52,292 nt of DNA from Alphaproteobacteria bacterium (GTDB taxonomy: Bacteria > Pseudomonadota > Alphaproteobacteria > Bin95), in contig JAURGE010000015.1 in NCBI GenBank assembly GCA_030833925.1, positions 1 to 52,292 on the forward strand, read 5' to 3'. The notes beneath the pieces are model-generated. The model had not been told where the DNA came from, ran no database searches, and saw only the letters and a program-made list of their open reading frames with translations. The translations under genes and the position numbers were made by a program. Shown one piece after another: positions 8,763 through 16,164 of this stretch. Numbering within the stretch: the first letter of the stretch is position 1; each line of letters begins with the position of its first letter.

Positions 8763-9871
8763 GCAGCTAACTTATCAAGCTCCTTCAGGAGCGCGTTGCC
8801 CATTTCGCTTGTGGAGATTGCCTGCTGTCCAGGGGCTGCAATATCGGCAGTTCGGATCCCTGCGCCCAGCACGTTGCCGACAGCAGTTTCAATCATGTCG
8901 GCATCTTCGCCCATATCAAACGAATACCTCAGCAGCATCGCGAAGCTTAGAACTTCTGCTAAAGGATTAGCTTTTCCTTGCCCTGCAATATCTGGGGCTG
9001 AGCCATGTACTGGTTCATACAAGGCCATACGCCTGCCTGTGCTGGGATCTTCGGCACCAAGCGATGCGGATGGCAACATACCAAGTGAGCCTGTCAACAT
9101 TGCAGCACAGTCAGAAAGGATATCCCCAAACAGATTATCAGTAACAATAACGTCAAACTGTTTTGGGTTGCGGACGATCTGCATTGCGCAGTTGTCGGCA
9201 TACATGTGGGATAGGGATACATCTGGGTAGTCTTTGGCGATGGAAGTTACTACCTCGCGCCAAAGGACACCGGACTCCATGACATTGGCCTTCTCAACAG
9301 AGCAAAGTTTGCCATTTCGTTTTTGAGCTAGCTCAAAGCCAACTCGCGCTACCCGCTCAATCTCGCTCTCACTATATGATTGAGTGTTAAAACCTCTTCG
9401 CTCTCCTGACGGCAACGTCTCGATTCCACGCGGTTCACCAAAATAGACCCCACCTGTGAGTTCCCGTAGGATCATAATATCTAGGCCAGCCACTAACTCG
9501 TGTTTCAAAGAGGATGCGTCGGCTAGAGCATCAAAAACCATAGCGGGGCGAAGGTTGGCGAAAAGATCCATTTCTTTTCTAAGCCTCAGCAGCCCGCGCT
9601 CGGGTTGAGAATTAAAGGGCAGTTTCTCCCATTTGGGTCCGCCAATAGAGCCAAATAGCACTGCGTCCACGCTCATTGCATCTGCCATTGTCTCGTCAGT
9701 CAGCGGCGTGCCGTGGGCGTCTATTGCTGCGCCGCCTACAAGACCCTCAGAAATGTCAAAGGAGACGTGCCGACGCTTATCCATCCAATCGACTATTCGC
9801 CGAACCTCGCCAACAACCTCCGGTCCGATGCCATCTCCCGGCAATACCAAAAGCTTTTTATTAGACGCCAT
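8759..9871 (-). CDS. leuB: 3-isopropylmalate dehydrogenase
   Basis: NAD-dependent oxidative decarboxylation of 3-isopropylmalate in leucine synthesis; cytoplasmic dimer. At 370 aa it shows [14 protein letters not shown] at the N-terminus, the substrate-binding [14 protein letters not shown], the active-site Lys in [12 protein letters not shown], the metal-binding [10 protein letters not shown], and [20 protein letters not shown] in the NAD site. The ATG at 9869-9871 is chosen because AGGAAC precedes it and the family starts here; a longer in-frame extension upstream has no homology. It is followed by gluQRS with overlapping codons. leuC and leuD are not in the window. Confidence 0.96.
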   Translation of the reverse strand: MASNKKLLVLPGDGIGPEVVGEVRRIVDWMDKRRHVSFDISEGLVGGAAIDAHGTPLTDETMADAMSVDAVLFGSIGGPKWEKLPFNSQPERGLLRLRKEMDLFANLRPAMVFDALADASSLKHELVAGLDIMILRELTGGVYFGEPRGIETLPSGERRGFNTQSYSESEIERVARVGFELAQKRNGKLCSVEKANVMESGVLWREVVTSIAKDYPDVSLSHMYADNCAMQIVRNPKQFDVIVTDNLFGDILSDCAAMLTGSLGMLPSASLGAEDPSTGRRMALYEPVHGSAPDIAGQGKANPLAEVLSFAMLLRYSFDMGEDADMIETAVGNVLGAGIRTADIAAPGQQAISTSEMGNALLKELDKLAA

Positions 9872-10020
9872 CTTTAGTTCCTGCTCACTTGAAAAAATTA
9901 TTAAGACGCGGACCATACAACCGTTTGTGTGGCGCCGAAATATGACATGAGGAAGCAAAGAACAAAGGGTTCACACTTATTAAGCGCCTTGGCCTGCTCA
10001 ATCAGGCATGTTTTTTAATG

Positions 10021-10794
10021 CTAATTTCCAACGAAAGCTGGCTTCCTTTTTTCAAAAAATGCTTTTCGACCCTCTTGAAGGTCATTCGTCGTGAACAAAA
10101 GGCCCTGTGCCTGAGCTTCCCACGCTAATTCCTGAGAAAGCGTCATTGGCCAGCGCATAACGGTAGCTTTCGTATAGGCCAGTGCGAGAGGGGCCATGCT
10201 CGCAAACTCTTGCGCTAAAGCCTTGGCGCGTGAGAGGGCCTGGCCTGGGGGAGTAAGCTCGTCGACTAGTCCGTCTTCAAGTGCTTCGGCAGCGGACACA
10301 TCTTCACCGAGCATCATGATTTCTTTTGCCCGACCGATCCCTACCCGGGCGGGGAGGGTGGATAGCAGTCCTAGGTCTGGTACAAGACCTATTTTTACGA
10401 AGCTGGCACAAAACCGAGCATCATCAGCGGAGATGATTTGGTCAGCCAGTAACGCAAGAGATAGCCCGCCTCCAAAGGCGCCTCCTTCAACAGCGGCTAT
10501 AACAGGCTTTTCTGAGTGGGCAATTTTGGAGCAAATACGCTGCAGTCTCGGCATTCTGCGGCGCAGGGGCATTTCGTCTGTATCAAAGCTGGAGATATCA
10601 CCGCCTGAGGAAAATATCCCACCAGCTCCTGTAAGTATGACAGCGCGAACATTTGGATCAGTCATTGCCCCATCAATATGCTTCTCAAGGTCGGCTACAA
10701 CAGGCTTCGAAAGAGCGTTCTTCTTCTTAGGATCTGACATTGTGATGGTGGCGACACCATCGGTAATATCTACGCTGCAGCCAGGCGAAACCAT
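10021..10794 (-). CDS. Crotonase-family enoyl-CoA hydratase/isomerase (third of a tandem trio)
   Basis: 257 aa. The oxyanion-hole motif is AAVEGGAFGGGLSLALLAD, with the earlier turn TGAGGIFSSGGD. The position of the first catalytic glutamate of true hydratases is Val (ASFVKIGLVPDLGLLSTLPA), while the following PD carries an Asp as in PaaG-type isomerases. It may therefore isomerise a double bond rather than hydrate. It follows the second paralogue with a 3-bp gap; its ribosome site GGGAG lies inside the last codons of that gene. The C-terminus EKRKPAFVGN is typical. The physiological acyl-CoA is unknown. Confidence 0.88.
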   Translation of the reverse strand: MVSPGCSVDITDGVATITMSDPKKKNALSKPVVADLEKHIDGAMTDPNVRAVILTGAGGIFSSGGDISSFDTDEMPLRRRMPRLQRICSKIAHSEKPVIAAVEGGAFGGGLSLALLADQIISADDARFCASFVKIGLVPDLGLLSTLPARVGIGRAKEIMMLGEDVSAAEALEDGLVDELTPPGQALSRAKALAQEFASMAPLALAYTKATVMRWPMTLSQELAWEAQAQGLLFTTNDLQEGRKAFFEKRKPAFVGN

Positions 10795-10797
10795 GTC

Positions 10798-11577
10798 TCA
10801 GGCTCCCTTAAAATTTGGTTTTTCTTTTGCAAAAAAAGCGCGTCGAGCTTCTTTTGCGTCTTGAGTATTCATCAGCGCTGGCTGAGCATCAGTCTCGATT
10901 GCAAACGCAGCTTCCAAGTCTAGTGGGTAGCGTGCGAAGGCAGACTTTATAGTTGCAACGGCAAGTGGCGCGGCTGAGGCAAAATGCATAGCCCTCTCCA
11001 TAGCCACATCTAATGCTTTTGTGGGTTTGGCTAAGCGGTCGGCTATGCCTAGGCTTTTTGCCTGAATGCCATCTATAACGGTTGCGCACATCAGCATGTC
11101 TTTTGCTCGGCCCATGCCAATCCTTTGCGGTAAGGTCCATAGCAAGCCACCATCTGGCATCAACCCAATCTTATTAAAAGCCGCGCAAAATTTAGCATTC
11201 TCTGCTGAGACTACGTGGTCCGCAGCCATTGCAAGACCAAATCCAGCTCCGTAGGCAAAGCCCTCTACCGCGGCAATGATTGGAGTATCGCCTCGAAGCA
11301 TTAGGTGGAGAAATTTGCGCTGATCAAATACTATCTGGCGTCCCTTTGCAGGCGTCATATCGCCAAAAAGACTGACATCGCCCCCTGCAGAGAAGGTACC
11401 TCCAGCTCCCGTTATCACGATGCATCTTACATCAGTGTTTTCCTCCGCTTCCCGAAGTGCAGGAACGAGTGCCTCCTTTACCACCATAGTCAGCGCATTC
11501 CGTTGCTTCACGTTATCTATCTCTAGAACCGAGATTGGACCCTCACGCGTAACATTAACGGTCATTTTTTCAGCCAT
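10798..11577 (-). CDS. Crotonase-family enoyl-CoA hydratase/isomerase (second of a tandem trio)
   Basis: 259 aa from the ATG at 11575-11577, chosen because AAAGGAG lies just upstream and the upstream in-frame extension overlaps the preceding gene. Motifs: TGAGGTFSAGGDVSLFGD, AAVEGFAYGAGFGLAMAADH (oxyanion hole), then AAFNKIGLMPDGGLLWTLPQ, where the usual first Glu is Asn and an Asp follows Pro. This matches the other two copies and points to an isomerase-like active site. The C-terminus EKPNFKGA ends in codons that double as the ribosome site of the next gene. Confidence 0.88.
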   Translation of the reverse strand: MAEKMTVNVTREGPISVLEIDNVKQRNALTMVVKEALVPALREAEENTDVRCIVITGAGGTFSAGGDVSLFGDMTPAKGRQIVFDQRKFLHLMLRGDTPIIAAVEGFAYGAGFGLAMAADHVVSAENAKFCAAFNKIGLMPDGGLLWTLPQRIGMGRAKDMLMCATVIDGIQAKSLGIADRLAKPTKALDVAMERAMHFASAAPLAVATIKSAFARYPLDLEAAFAIETDAQPALMNTQDAKEARRAFFAKEKPNFKGA

Positions 11578-11581
11578 TATT

Positions 11582-12364
11582 TCAGGCTCCTTTGAAAACT
11601 GGCGGGCGTTTCTCAAAAAATGATGCAAGCCCTTCTTTAGTGTCTGAGCTGGTGAAGAGAAGACCTTGTCCATGAGCTTCGTAGGCCAGCATGTCATCCA
11701 AGCCGGCAGGAAATTGCCCAAGCGCTTCTCTCGTTAACCTGTTAGGTAAGGGGGCTGCCTCCGCCATTGTTTTTGCCTTCAACATAGCCCTTTCTAATGC
11801 TTTCCCTTTTTGAGCTATTTCTTCGACTAGGCCTATTTTTAATGCTTCATTGGCAGATACGATCTCAGCCAACATTAAGATCCGCCGGGCTTTTCCAACA
11901 CTCACTCGCTGCGGCAATGTCCAGAAAAGTCCCATGTCCCCCATTAGTCCTACCTTGCCAAAGGATGCGCAGAAAGAGGCATCCTCGGCCACAACGATCC
12001 AGTCAGCGAGTAGGGCAAGGGAAAGGCCTGCGCCAAATGCGAAGCCCTCTACCGCGGCTACAATTGGTTTCTCGCTGCGCCATAGGCTCTCCACCATTGC
12101 GCGACCCGCACGAATACGCTCTCGTCCTTCAAAGGCAGTCATATCCTGCATCGTTGAAAGGTCTCCCCCTGCGGAGAACGTATTATTGGCACCCGTAATC
12201 ACAATGCTTCTTATACGTGCATCGGTTGCGATGTCGTCCATATGGCCTACAAGGGCGCTCCTCACTTCTGGGGAAAATGCATTGCGGCGTTTAGGATTGG
12301 ATACTGTCAGTACTGTTACTGCACCCTCATCCTGTCGAAGCACCGTTGGTTCGGTATTGGACAT
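11582..12364 (-). CDS. Crotonase-family enoyl-CoA hydratase/isomerase (first of a tandem trio)
   Basis: 260 aa. Motifs: TGANNTFSAGGDLSTMQD, AAVEGFAFGAGLSLALLADW and ASFGKVGLMGDMGLFWTLPQ, with Gly in place of the first hydratase glutamate and Asp after Gly, as in the sister copies. The C-terminus EKRPPVFKGA is followed at once by the second paralogue. The ATG at 12362-12364 is preferred (GGAA upstream); a GTG five codons earlier is possible. The three copies share length, motifs and end sequence, so they arose by tandem duplication. The first gene follows a probable terminator, so the trio is likely one operon. Confidence 0.87.
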   Translation of the reverse strand: MSNTEPTVLRQDEGAVTVLTVSNPKRRNAFSPEVRSALVGHMDDIATDARIRSIVITGANNTFSAGGDLSTMQDMTAFEGRERIRAGRAMVESLWRSEKPIVAAVEGFAFGAGLSLALLADWIVVAEDASFCASFGKVGLMGDMGLFWTLPQRVSVGKARRILMLAEIVSANEALKIGLVEEIAQKGKALERAMLKAKTMAEAAPLPNRLTREALGQFPAGLDDMLAYEAHGQGLLFTSSDTKEGLASFFEKRPPVFKGA

Positions 12365-12437
12365 GAGTCTAAATTCCACTCAGAAACAAACCAGGAGCCT
12401 ACGACTGTGGCATCGAAATTACCAAGGGAAAACGATA

Positions 12438-12466
12438 CGAAAAACACTGAAAGGCCTATCAGTGTT
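12438..12466 (-). terminator. Probable intrinsic terminator after the nitrilase-family gene
   Basis: AACACTGA (12443-12450) and TCAGTGTT (12459-12466) are exact complements around a loop that is itself nearly palindromic (AGGCCT). Read on the minus strand the hairpin ends in a run of five T residues. It sits about 80 bp downstream of the nitrilase-family stop and about 80 bp upstream of the crotonase trio. The dyad could instead be an operator for the trio. Confidence 0.4.
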
Positions 12467-12546
12467 AGGTTCGTGACTTCGTTTAAGTATCAATAAAAAG
12501 GTCAGAAAACTAATTGAGGCAACTTTTTATCTTAAGAGGATCAATT

Positions 12547-13383
12547 CTAATTACTTTTTTTCGGGGCGGCGTATGGACGGTCATTGAATAGAGAGGGGAC
12601 TCGGCTTCTTGCCTCTGCTACTTTGGACACATCGATTTCCGCGGTAATGAAACCAACATTTTCGCCGCCGTCAGCCAAGACCTCTCCCCAAGGGTCAACG
12701 ATCAGAGAGTGCCCATAAGTTTTTCTTCCTTCGGCATGTTCACCAACTTGAGCCGGCGCGAACACAAAGCAGCCATTCTCAATTGCGCGTGCCCTCAGCA
12801 GCACATGCCAGTGCGCACGACCCGTCGGTACCGTGAAAGCGGAGGGTGCGGTTAAAAAGTCAGCACCAGCTTTGGCTAGATCACGGTAGAGATACGGAAA
12901 ACGCATGTCATAGCAAATCGTCATGCCCAAACCGCCCCAAGGCAGTGTTGCGAGGGTGGCCGTCTCCCCAGGTCGATAACCATTCGATTCTCGGTACGTG
13001 TCACCTTCGCCAACATCGACATCAAACATGTGAATCTTATCGTATCTAGCGACAATGTTGCCATCAGGATTAATTAAAAATGAACGATTTGCCATACGTT
13101 GTTCATTTTCAATCTTAATTGCCATCGATCCAATGAGCAGCCAAGCCTCTGTTTCTTGTGCTAGGCTTTGGAATATCTCTAAGGATTCATTGGCGGTTTC
13201 CAATTGTGCCTTTTCCATGCCGAGTTTTCGGCGCGGCTCAAGCATGTGACAGACTTCTGGCGTCATGATGAGGTCACTACCGGCGTCACGAGCCTGGCGG
13301 ATGAGGTTTCCCAGCTTCTTCATACTCGGGGCCGGATCCCTATCAGCAGTGTTTTGAACGCAGGCTGCGATAAACTTATTCAT
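12547..13383 (-). CDS. Nitrilase-superfamily carbon-nitrogen hydrolase (Nit/omega-amidase-like)
   Basis: 278 aa with the full Glu-Lys-Cys triad: Glu43 in MTPEVCHML, Lys116 in YDKIHMFDVD, and Cys157 in MTICYDMRFPYLYRDLA. Such enzymes hydrolyse amide bonds; the Nit branch acts on deaminated glutathione and omega-amidase on alpha-ketoglutaramate. The stop of grxC overlaps its ATG (TAATG), an arrangement common in alphaproteobacteria, which fits a role in repairing or recycling glutathione-type metabolites. That role is inferred from family and neighbour. Confidence 0.9.
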   Translation of the reverse strand: MNKFIAACVQNTADRDPAPSMKKLGNLIRQARDAGSDLIMTPEVCHMLEPRRKLGMEKAQLETANESLEIFQSLAQETEAWLLIGSMAIKIENEQRMANRSFLINPDGNIVARYDKIHMFDVDVGEGDTYRESNGYRPGETATLATLPWGGLGMTICYDMRFPYLYRDLAKAGADFLTAPSAFTVPTGRAHWHVLLRARAIENGCFVFAPAQVGEHAEGRKTYGHSLIVDPWGEVLADGGENVGFITAEIDVSKVAEARSRVPSLFNDRPYAAPKKSN

Positions 13384-13646
13384 TATGCACCGGCCAGCAT
13401 GGCATCTAATTTGCCCGCCTGATCTAGTTCGGCAAGATCGTCAGAACCGCCGATGCCAACATCATCAATGAAGATTTGAGGGACGGTATAGCGCCCATCG
13501 GCACGATCACGCATTTCTTCACGCACCTTCGGATCACCGTCCACATCAATTTCAATAAAGTCTACGCCCTTAGACTGAAGTAATTTCTTCGCCCGAAAAC
13601 AAAATGGGCACCACATGCTCGAATAGATTTCCACTTTCGCGGTCAT
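13383..13646 (-). CDS. grxC: Glutaredoxin 3
   Basis: 87 aa, the expected size. It is a glutathione-dependent disulfide reductase of the thioredoxin fold with active site Cys13-Pro-Phe-Cys16 (the common form is CPYC). Further motifs are the cis-proline TVPQIFIDD and GGSDDLAELDQAGKLD, which binds glutathione. It is the first gene of a two-gene unit with the nitrilase-family hydrolase. The ATG at 13644-13646 is clear. Confidence 0.95.
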   Translation of the reverse strand: MTAKVEIYSSMWCPFCFRAKKLLQSKGVDFIEIDVDGDPKVREEMRDRADGRYTVPQIFIDDVGIGGSDDLAELDQAGKLDAMLAGA

Positions 13647-13754
13647 GGGATAGACGTCCTCAAAGATTGTTAAGGAATTCTTTAGTGCTCTTAAATATTT
13701 TGGCAGAGTTTAGGGCCGATGCCAAAAAGAATCAGAAAATGATTACATTTTTCA

Positions 13755-14798
13755 CTAAGTAACTTTAATCTTTCGACCGTGCATCAGGCGTGTCATTCCA
13801 GGGATAAGAGTGTGCGTTTGAACTCGAGTAAAACCCACTCCTTCCATTAAGCCTGTGAGCCAAGTTGGCGTTAGTGACTTGGCAGCAGGGGTGAAGGCTA
13901 AGTGCTGAAGTTGCCAAAGAGCAGCAAGCGGGGGGCCAGTTCGGTCATCGTCCACAATGAAATCATGAACCAGGAAATGGCCGCCATCCCTAAGACTTGA
14001 AAAGGCTCTTCGCGTTAAATCTGGGATTGCTTCTCCTGGTACCCCATTAAACAGGTAAGACATAAGAATTACATCTTGATCATCAGGCCATTCATCTTCC
14101 AGGGCATTACCCGCTATGAAGGAAATACGGTGGGATAAACCAGCTTCTTGTACATATTCCTCGCCAAGTTTTACTACATTAGGGAAGTCAAGAACCGTTG
14201 CAGTAAGATTGGGATTTGCTTCGCAGAGCCGGATTGCAAATGCGCCGGTGCCACCGCCGACATCCATAAGTCTTTTAGCTTCAGACAAGTCTAACATGCG
14301 CGCAACACTGCGACCTGGACCAAGTGATCCAGCGTGCTGACTCTCACTGTAAAGACGCGCTTCTTCAGGGTCGGAAAACCAATCGGCGTATGATTCTATT
14401 AAAGGTAATGTCGTTGTCTCTCCTGTCACGACAGCCTCTAAACCTGTCATGATTGGAAACATTTGACGGTCTATTTGAAGTCGAAGATAGTTGCCAAAAT
14501 CGTATTTTGCGCCTTCTACAAGGAAGGCCTCAGCACCTGGTGAGTTCTCAAAAAGTCCGCCTTGGCTAGAAACGAGGCCCAAAGCGGTCAGGGCGGTTAA
14601 AAGGGTTTGAATACGGTTTGCTGGTACCCCAACTTCCTCTGCTAAATCAGCAACATAACGTGGTTTTTCAGAGAGTTTTGTAAATATACCAGCGTGAAGT
14701 GCAGAAAAAAGGGCTTTTGATGCCATAAAACCAAAAGCAATTTCACTTATTTCTTCCGCGTCTTTAATTAATTTCAAATTATAAATCTTTCTATACAT
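13755..14798 (-). CDS. SAM-dependent O-methyltransferase (acetylserotonin / hydroxyneurosporene type)
   Basis: 347 aa. An N-terminal winged-helix dimerisation domain (about 20-100: FMASKALFSALHAGIFTKL, then VGVPANRIQTLLTALTALGL) precedes a Rossmann methyltransferase domain with motif I LMDVGGGTGAFAIRL (about residue 175), VLDFPNVV, and the late segment FLVHDFIVDDD. Family members methylate small phenolic, carotenoid or antibiotic hydroxyl groups. The ATG lies 5 bp from a 25-bp inverted repeat and has no clear ribosome site. It is divergent from the FAH-family gene. Confidence 0.85.
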   Translation of the reverse strand: MYRKIYNLKLIKDAEEISEIAFGFMASKALFSALHAGIFTKLSEKPRYVADLAEEVGVPANRIQTLLTALTALGLVSSQGGLFENSPGAEAFLVEGAKYDFGNYLRLQIDRQMFPIMTGLEAVVTGETTTLPLIESYADWFSDPEEARLYSESQHAGSLGPGRSVARMLDLSEAKRLMDVGGGTGAFAIRLCEANPNLTATVLDFPNVVKLGEEYVQEAGLSHRISFIAGNALEDEWPDDQDVILMSYLFNGVPGEAIPDLTRRAFSSLRDGGHFLVHDFIVDDDRTGPPLAALWQLQHLAFTPAAKSLTPTWLTGLMEGVGFTRVQTHTLIPGMTRLMHGRKIKVT

Positions 14799-14803
14799 TA
14801 TAT

Positions 14804-14873
14804 ATATTTAGTAACAATTACTAAATATTATGAAAAAAACCATAATAATTTTTAATAAAACCATAATTATGGT
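14804..14873. promoter_or_regulatory. Cluster of palindromes and repeats between divergent genes
   Basis: Three ordered elements lie in the AT-rich space between the methyltransferase and FAH-family genes. First, ATATTTAGTAA (14804-14814) and TTACTAAATAT (14818-14828) form an 11-bp inverted repeat with a 3-bp spacer, next to the methyltransferase start. Second, AAACCATAAT occurs at 14837-14846 and 14858-14867, 21 bp apart (two helical turns). Third, ACCATAATTATGGT at 14860-14873 is a perfect 14-bp palindrome. They look like regulator sites; no regulator gene is nearby. Confidence 0.45.
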
Positions 14874-14987
14874 ATGAATTTAAAACTATACAAAGATTCT
14901 TCATGAATTACTAGGTTTACGATATTTTATATTAAAAAATGATTTTTTGCGTGGCATTATGGAACGAGAAAAAGCTTGGGGTCATCG

Positions 14988-15971
14988 ATGAAATTAGCAT
15001 CATTAAAAGCGGCTCGGGACGGCGCATTGTTGGTTGTCTCTGATGATTTGAGGCGAGCGGCTCTTGTTAAAGACATCGTGCCAACCTTGCAGGCTGCAAT
15101 TGATGATTGGGCCGCGGTTGAAACAAAACTTCGACAAATGGCCGATGCCCTGGAAGCAAACCATTTAAATGGCAGTTTTGATTTAGAAGATTATTCTGTT
15201 CTGGCTGCGCCATTGCCACGATGTTTCAACTGGTCTGATGGAAGTGTGTACCTCAATCATATGGAGCTTGTGCGCCGTGCCAGAGGTGCTGAAATGCCTG
15301 CAAGTTTCTTAGAGGAGCCCTTGATATATCAAGGTGGGTCTGATGACTTTATGGGATGTAGAGATCCTATTGATCTCCCTGATGATGATTGGGGAATCGA
15401 TTTTGAAGCAGAAGTTGCGGTGATTCTTGACGATGTTCCAATGGGAGTAGCTGAAGAGGACGCTGGCAAACACATCAAGCTTGTTACCATCGTGAATGAT
15501 GTGTCTCTGAGGAATATTATCCCAGGTGAGCTGGCAAAGGGCTTTGGTTTTTATCAAGGCAAACCCGCAAGCGCGTTTGCACCAGTGGTCGTAGTGCCTG
15601 ATGCGCTTGGTACTGCTTGGGATGGGGCTAAGTTGATTGGGCCAATGGTGTGCGAAATCAACGGTTCAGAATATGGTCGACCAGATGCAGGGGTCGACAT
15701 GAATTTTGAGTTTCCGAGATTAATATCTCACGCTGCTCGAACACGGCGTTTATCTGCAGGAACGATCATTGGCTCTGGGACAGTATCAAATCGAGATCGG
15801 GAGAGAGGGTCATCGTGTATTGCCGAGGCTCGTATGATCGAGATCATTGAGGAAGGTGCTCCCAGAACCCCATTTCTTAAGTTTGATGATAAAGTCCGCA
15901 TCGCTTTTCATACCCGAGAAGGTGCAATGCCTTTTGGTGATATCGAACAGTGTGTCATTCGGGCGCAATAA
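14988..15971 (+). CDS. Fumarylacetoacetate hydrolase (FAH) family protein
   Basis: 327 aa. The C-terminal FAH domain (about 100-320) has the metal-binding carboxylates in IDFEAEVAVILDD, the block IKLVTIVNDVSLRNIIPGEL, GKPASAFAPVVVVPDALG and GSGTVSNRDRERGSSCIAEA. Family enzymes cleave or tautomerise C-C bonds in 1,3-diketo or oxo-acid products of aromatic catabolism; the exact substrate is unknown. The ATG at 14988 is preferred over an upstream TTG because GGGG precedes it at a suitable distance. It is divergent from the O-methyltransferase. Confidence 0.9.
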   Translation: MKLASLKAARDGALLVVSDDLRRAALVKDIVPTLQAAIDDWAAVETKLRQMADALEANHLNGSFDLEDYSVLAAPLPRCFNWSDGSVYLNHMELVRRARGAEMPASFLEEPLIYQGGSDDFMGCRDPIDLPDDDWGIDFEAEVAVILDDVPMGVAEEDAGKHIKLVTIVNDVSLRNIIPGELAKGFGFYQGKPASAFAPVVVVPDALGTAWDGAKLIGPMVCEINGSEYGRPDAGVDMNFEFPRLISHAARTRRLSAGTIIGSGTVSNRDRERGSSCIAEARMIEIIEEGAPRTPFLKFDDKVRIAFHTREGAMPFGDIEQCVIRAQ

Positions 15972-15987
15972 TAATTCCGTTGAAACG

Positions 15988-16016
15988 TTGCGTTTCCATT
16001 CAGAAAATAATATACC
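15988..16016 (+). promoter_or_regulatory. Possible promoter for the ornithine decarboxylase leader
   Basis: TTGCGT (15988-15993) and TATACC (16011-16016) are 17 bp apart, a weak match to a housekeeping promoter. Transcription would start near 16023, just before the structured leader. Only position and spacing support it. Confidence 0.3.
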
Positions 16017-16030
16017 CCGCGTCCAATTCT

Positions 16031-16130
16031 GAAACGCACGCCCCAAAGCGCGTTTGCAGGCTGGCGCCCGCCTCCACCGCGGGCCCGGCGGCGGGGCGGC
16101 AGCCGACTCGGGGTCCACGCCCGACTCGTC
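16031..16130 (+). ncRNA. Structured GC-rich leader resembling the speF RNA motif
   Basis: This 100-nt stretch is far richer in GC than anything around it and can fold into two stable hairpins. The first has an outer stem GGCTG (16059-16063) with CAGCC (16100-16104), enclosing GCCCGC (16066-16071) with GCGGGC (16079-16084). The second pairs CGACTCGGG (16104-16112) with CCCGACTCG (16120-16128), with one mismatch. It ends 35 bp before the ornithine decarboxylase ATG. The alphaproteobacterial speF motif is a conserved structured RNA known upstream of this same gene. The match to that family is by position and structure; I could not run a covariance model. Confidence 0.7.
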
Positions 16131-16164
16131 CGTCGTTCTAGTTCTAGCTTTAGGGATTCCTACT

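Noticed and set aside
9992-10016. Plus-strand hairpin with T-run between leuB and the crotonase trio
   Set aside because: The stem is only 5 bp and no plus-strand gene ends there; a small antisense RNA is possible but unsupported.
10196-10864. A 222-codon plus-strand frame antisense to the crotonase genes
   Set aside because: It is a shadow of conserved genes on the other strand; similar frames occur over each paralogue, as expected from shared codon pattern.
16059-16130. Vector or cloning-site contamination in the GC-rich island
   Set aside because: A short CTCCACCGCGG stretch recalls a polylinker, but the rest does not match, and the nested hairpins plus position before ornithine decarboxylase fit a natural leader RNA.
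16054-16164. N-terminal extension of ornithine decarboxylase through the GC-rich leader
   Set aside because: The extension reads as low-complexity Gly/Ala/Ser residues generated by structured GC-rich RNA, and the family N-terminus begins at 16165.
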